From Candidatus Delongbacteria bacterium (GTDB lineage Bacteria; CAIWAD01): DNA of 64,000 nucleotides. The translations under genes were made by a program, and so were the position numbers. Below the pieces are notes generated by a model that had not been told where the DNA came from, made no database searches, and saw only the letters and a list, made by a program, of their open reading frames with translations. Below are positions 61,339 through 64,000 of this stretch, piece by piece (the stretch's first letter is position 1; the number at the start of each line of letters is the position of its first letter). The DNA is taken from NCBI GenBank assembly GCA_041675285.1, contig JBAYTZ010000013.1:1-64000 (forward strand), in the 5' to 3' direction.

Positions 61339-61444
61339 GGAATTCTCCAAATGATGCGGGTCGCGGGCCCGGCTGGAGGCCCTATCCCAGCTTACCAAAT
61401 CCAGTCTTGCAGAAGAGGCGCGCCCGGCCGGCGGGTTCCGAGCT

Positions 61445-63478
61445 TCAGGGCCGGGGCGGCGCCGCAGCCGCCGCCCAGCCCACCGCCTCCGGCTGCAGGG
61501 GCAGGGCCCGGTTGTCCCGGATGGCGTCCTTGAGCGCCTGGTGCCGGGCCGGGTCGTACCACCACAGGCGGATCAAGTCGCGATAGTCGTAGGTGCGGGA
61601 GAGCACGCGCTCCGGCATGCCGAACTTGTTCCAGTAGAGCAGGCGCTCGTAGGGCCCGTACCAGGCATGGGCCACGTAGTAGCCGTCCATCAGCCGCTTG
61701 TCGATGGCCTGGATCTGTCTCACGCGCTCGGCCTGGTCATAGGTGACGTCGTAGGCCGCGCAGAGGGAGTCGATCACCGGATCCGCCACGCCCGGGTGGT
61801 TGCCCGTGTCGGGGCCGTAGGCGAACTCGCTGTGCCAGCTGGAGCGCGGATCCGGGAACAGGCTGCCCGTCCAGGCGCCGTAGTAGAGCTGGAACTTGCG
61901 GTCGTTGAGCATCTTCACCCGGGTGGAGAAGGTGGTGGGCTTGAGGCTGAGCTGGATCCCGCCCCGGGCCAGCTGTTCCTGGATCACGGTCAGCAGCCGC
62001 TCGCTGGCCGGATTCTCCGGCGTCATCACTTCGAATTCCAGCCGCTCCCCCTCGCCGTTCATGCGCACGCCGTCGCTGTCCAGCCGGTCGTAGCCCGCCT
62101 CCTCCAGCAGCCGGATGGCGGTCCGGGGATCGTGGCGGATCTTGGGATTGCCGGGATTCTCGTAGATCCCGCCCGGGTAGTAGCTGTCGTTGTGCAGGTA
62201 CTGGTTGTAGAACAGCTTGTCGATCAGGGTCTGGCGGTCCATCAGCAGGGCGAAGGCGCGCCGCAGCCGCAGGTCGTTGAAGGGCGCCTCGCGCGTGTTG
62301 AAGACGAAGCCCTGCAGGCCATTGGGCTGGTCGTTGTGCACCTTCTGCTTCACCAGCCAGCCTTGCCGCAATTGTGTCACACGCTCGGGCGTCAGCTCGC
62401 GCACCCAGTACTTGGCCTCCGTCACCAGCAGCAGGTCCAGCTCGCCCTTCTTGGTGCGCTCGCGGGCCAGGTTGTCCTCGCCGATGGCCACGAACTTGAT
62501 CTGGTGGAAATTCCACTCGCCCCGGCGGCGCGGATTGGCGCGGTCCCAGTAGTCGGCCACCCGGGTCAGCGTCAGGCTGTTGCCCTGGCTGACGTCCCGC
62601 TCGCGGATCAGGTAGCGTCCGGAGCCCGGCAGCGGACGATTCTGCCAGCGATCCATGTACTCCTTGCCCGTCAGCCCGCCGATGATGTGCGCGGGATAGA
62701 TCCGCAGCTCGGTGGCGAACTCGGACATCATGCGCCAGCTGCGTTTGGCCGTGCGCGTGCGCAGCAGATAGGGGCTGAGGACCTCCGGCTCGCTGAACTC
62801 GCGGTAGATGATGGCGTCGCTAAGCCGCAGCAGGCCCTCGTCCACCTTGAGCTTCCACGACGCCGCCACGTCCCGCGCCGTGAGGCGCTGCCCGGTCTGC
62901 CAGCGCGCCGCGGGGTTGATCCGGAACCACAGCTCCTGGCCGCCGTCCTCCGTGAAGACCACTCGCCAGTGCGTGGCCAGCGCCGGCTGGTACTCCAGGT
63001 CCGTGCTGTTCACGCGCAGCAGGGTCTCGTAACACGCCTCGATCATCATCTGTTGGAAGGCCGTGTGGGCGTCCTTGCCCTCGCTGCGCAGGGTGGCGGG
63101 GTACTCGGAGATGCTGATGCGGATGCGCCCGCCCGCCAGGGCCGTGGAGTCCGTGTCCAGCGGGTAGTCCGTGCGGGTCTGCCACCCCAGGCTGTCCGCC
63201 AGCGCCTCGAAGCCCGCCCCGCCCAGCCAGGCCGGCACCTCGGGCAACGCGCCCGCCGGCGTCTCGACGGTCTCGTAACCCGCCTCGCTCCAGACCTGGC
63301 GGGCGTCCACGCCCTCCAGCAGCGGCAGGATCGCCCCGGTGTCGAAGCGTTCGCCCGGGGCGCCGCAGCCCGCCAGCAGCAGGCCCAGCCCCAGCTGGGT
63401 CAGCCCCAGGAGCGGCAGCCGGAGGCTCCGGCGCGCGGCCCCGGGAATCAGGGACTGGTGCAGTCTGGTGGTCGGCAT
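61445..63478 (-). CDS. Family 5 extracellular solute-binding lipoprotein
   Basis: This encodes 677 aa with lipobox LLLAGC (about residues 33-38). SBP_bac_5 blocks follow: FTEDGGQELWFRINPAARW, LTARDVAASWKLKVD, DLRLRRAFALLMDRQTLID and PDPRSSWHSEFAYG, typical of oligopeptide or nickel binding proteins that start an Opp/Dpp ABC import cycle. No permease or ATPase genes are adjacent. It is longer than the usual 520-550 aa because of an extended N-terminal region (about 40-110). Confidence 0.9.
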   Translation of the reverse strand: MPTTRLHQSLIPGAARRSLRLPLLGLTQLGLGLLLAGCGAPGERFDTGAILPLLEGVDARQVWSEAGYETVETPAGALPEVPAWLGGAGFEALADSLGWQTRTDYPLDTDSTALAGGRIRISISEYPATLRSEGKDAHTAFQQMMIEACYETLLRVNSTDLEYQPALATHWRVVFTEDGGQELWFRINPAARWQTGQRLTARDVAASWKLKVDEGLLRLSDAIIYREFSEPEVLSPYLLRTRTAKRSWRMMSEFATELRIYPAHIIGGLTGKEYMDRWQNRPLPGSGRYLIRERDVSQGNSLTLTRVADYWDRANPRRRGEWNFHQIKFVAIGEDNLARERTKKGELDLLLVTEAKYWVRELTPERVTQLRQGWLVKQKVHNDQPNGLQGFVFNTREAPFNDLRLRRAFALLMDRQTLIDKLFYNQYLHNDSYYPGGIYENPGNPKIRHDPRTAIRLLEEAGYDRLDSDGVRMNGEGERLEFEVMTPENPASERLLTVIQEQLARGGIQLSLKPTTFSTRVKMLNDRKFQLYYGAWTGSLFPDPRSSWHSEFAYGPDTGNHPGVADPVIDSLCAAYDVTYDQAERVRQIQAIDKRLMDGYYVAHAWYGPYERLLYWNKFGMPERVLSRTYDYRDLIRLWWYDPARHQALKDAIRDNRALPLQPEAVGWAAAAAPPRP

Positions 63479-63533
63479 GTCGTGCCCCCGGTTGTCTGAA
63501 ATCGGTGGTGCTTCGTCCACGCGGCCGGCCGGG

Positions 63534-64000
63534 TCATTCCCAGCCGAAGCGCAGGTAGACGAAGGCGGGTTCGCCGGGCTGGCTGCCGACGGCCAGCTTG
63601 AGCGGTCCCAGATAGGTGCGGGTGGCCAGTTCGAGGCCCAGGCCCAGGTCGCTGCGGTCCTCCTGCTCCAGCAGACCGCCGCGCGTGTGACTCAGCGCCG
63701 CCACGGGCAGCAGGCTGAGGTTCCTCCCCAGCCAGAGCCGCAGCCCCAGCCAGCCCGCCGCCACTTCCGGCACCCAGAGTTCGCGGAACTCGAAGCCGGG
63801 CATTTCCGGCCAGCCGCCGAAGGGGAAGAAGTAGGGCGTCGACAGCTCGCCGCGGAAGCCGCGCCCCGCCAGTCCGCCCAGTTCTACGGTGAGCAGGCCC
63901 GGCCAGCGCGGCAGGCTGCCGCCGTCCCGGGCCGCCGTGGAGCGCGCGCCGCCCGCCTCACGGAACCAGCCGTCGAAGGAGTGCCAGACCCGGGTGTGCA
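63534..64000 (-). CDS. C-terminal beta-barrel of an outer-membrane (patatin/BamA-like) protein, partial
   Basis: The frame is open to the right edge; the N-terminus is missing. About 155 residues of alternating hydrophobic/polar strands end in GPLKLAVGSQPGEPAFVYLRFGWE. The GPLKLA...FVYLRFG pattern matches the C-terminal barrel of patatin-like phospholipases and surface-antigen (Omp85-type) proteins. The first visible residues are HTRVWHSFDGWFREAGG. It reads into the window from the right. Confidence 0.65.
   Translation of the reverse strand, partial: HTRVWHSFDGWFREAGGARSTAARDGGSLPRWPGLLTVELGGLAGRGFRGELSTPYFFPFGGWPEMPGFEFRELWVPEVAAGWLGLRLWLGRNLSLLPVAALSHTRGGLLEQEDRSDLGLGLELATRTYLGPLKLAVGSQPGEPAFVYLRFGWE

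Overview
The window is one stretch of a GC-rich bacterial chromosome. It begins with the 5' end of a 16S rRNA gene, read on the minus strand and running off the left edge. The best taxonomic clue is a full-length SprA homologue (about 2,350 aa), the outer-membrane translocon of type IX secretion. This points to the FCB superphylum (Bacteroidota/Fibrobacterota relatives and candidate phyla). The high GC content argues against ordinary Bacteroidota. No finer placement is possible by eye.

Layout. 1-330: 16S 5' end, leader with boxA, and an rRNA promoter. 510-1997: small lipoprotein and a Fic protein. 2064-4143: first cluster of AT-rich accessory genes separated by attC-like sites. 4603-13329: housekeeping genes (FAD oxidoreductase, asnS, purC, cysteine desulfurase, M24 peptidase, one unknown), with several families of intergenic repeats. 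13566-24797: sprA, translationally coupled to a glutaminyl-cyclase-like M28 enzyme, then prmA, a degenerate Ppx/GppA-like protein, a zinc ribbon and a methyltransferase. 24851-28957: sugar-type ABC uptake operon whose binding protein is fused to its first permease, with an esterase. 29042-31060: PEGA-like protein and an AMMECR1/Memo-type radical SAM enzyme.

31077-35258 is a second cassette cluster. Its genes all lie on the minus strand: DinB, a RelE/HigB-HigA pair, a MazF/ribbon-helix-helix pair, and two unknown genes, one of them HEPN-like. They are separated by roughly 125-bp imperfect palindromes ending in GTTRRRY-type cores. Neither cluster has an integrase in view, so they look like clusters of attC sites lacking an integron integrase. 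Next come a single-chain Type IIG/IIL-like restriction-modification enzyme, another MazF-type toxin-antitoxin pair, a hemerythrin and a holin/endolysin lysis pair.

42427-49430: an unknown protein, glgA-galT, a SAP-like small protein, a STAS/SpoIIE-phosphatase pair, coaD and pta. 49563-59590: a seven-gene membrane complex of the Hyf/Ech type whose large subunit has lost the NiFe-binding cysteines, headed by a HTH-EIIA regulator gene. 59791-64000: secreted serine protease, peptide-binding lipoprotein, and the 3' end of an outer-membrane beta-barrel gene.

The themes are a core chromosome rich in tightly overlapping operons, a Ferredoxin/quinone-linked ion-pumping complex without hydrogenase chemistry, T9SS-linked export, and a defence/toxin-rich accessory zone built from gene cassettes that often carry their own promoters.
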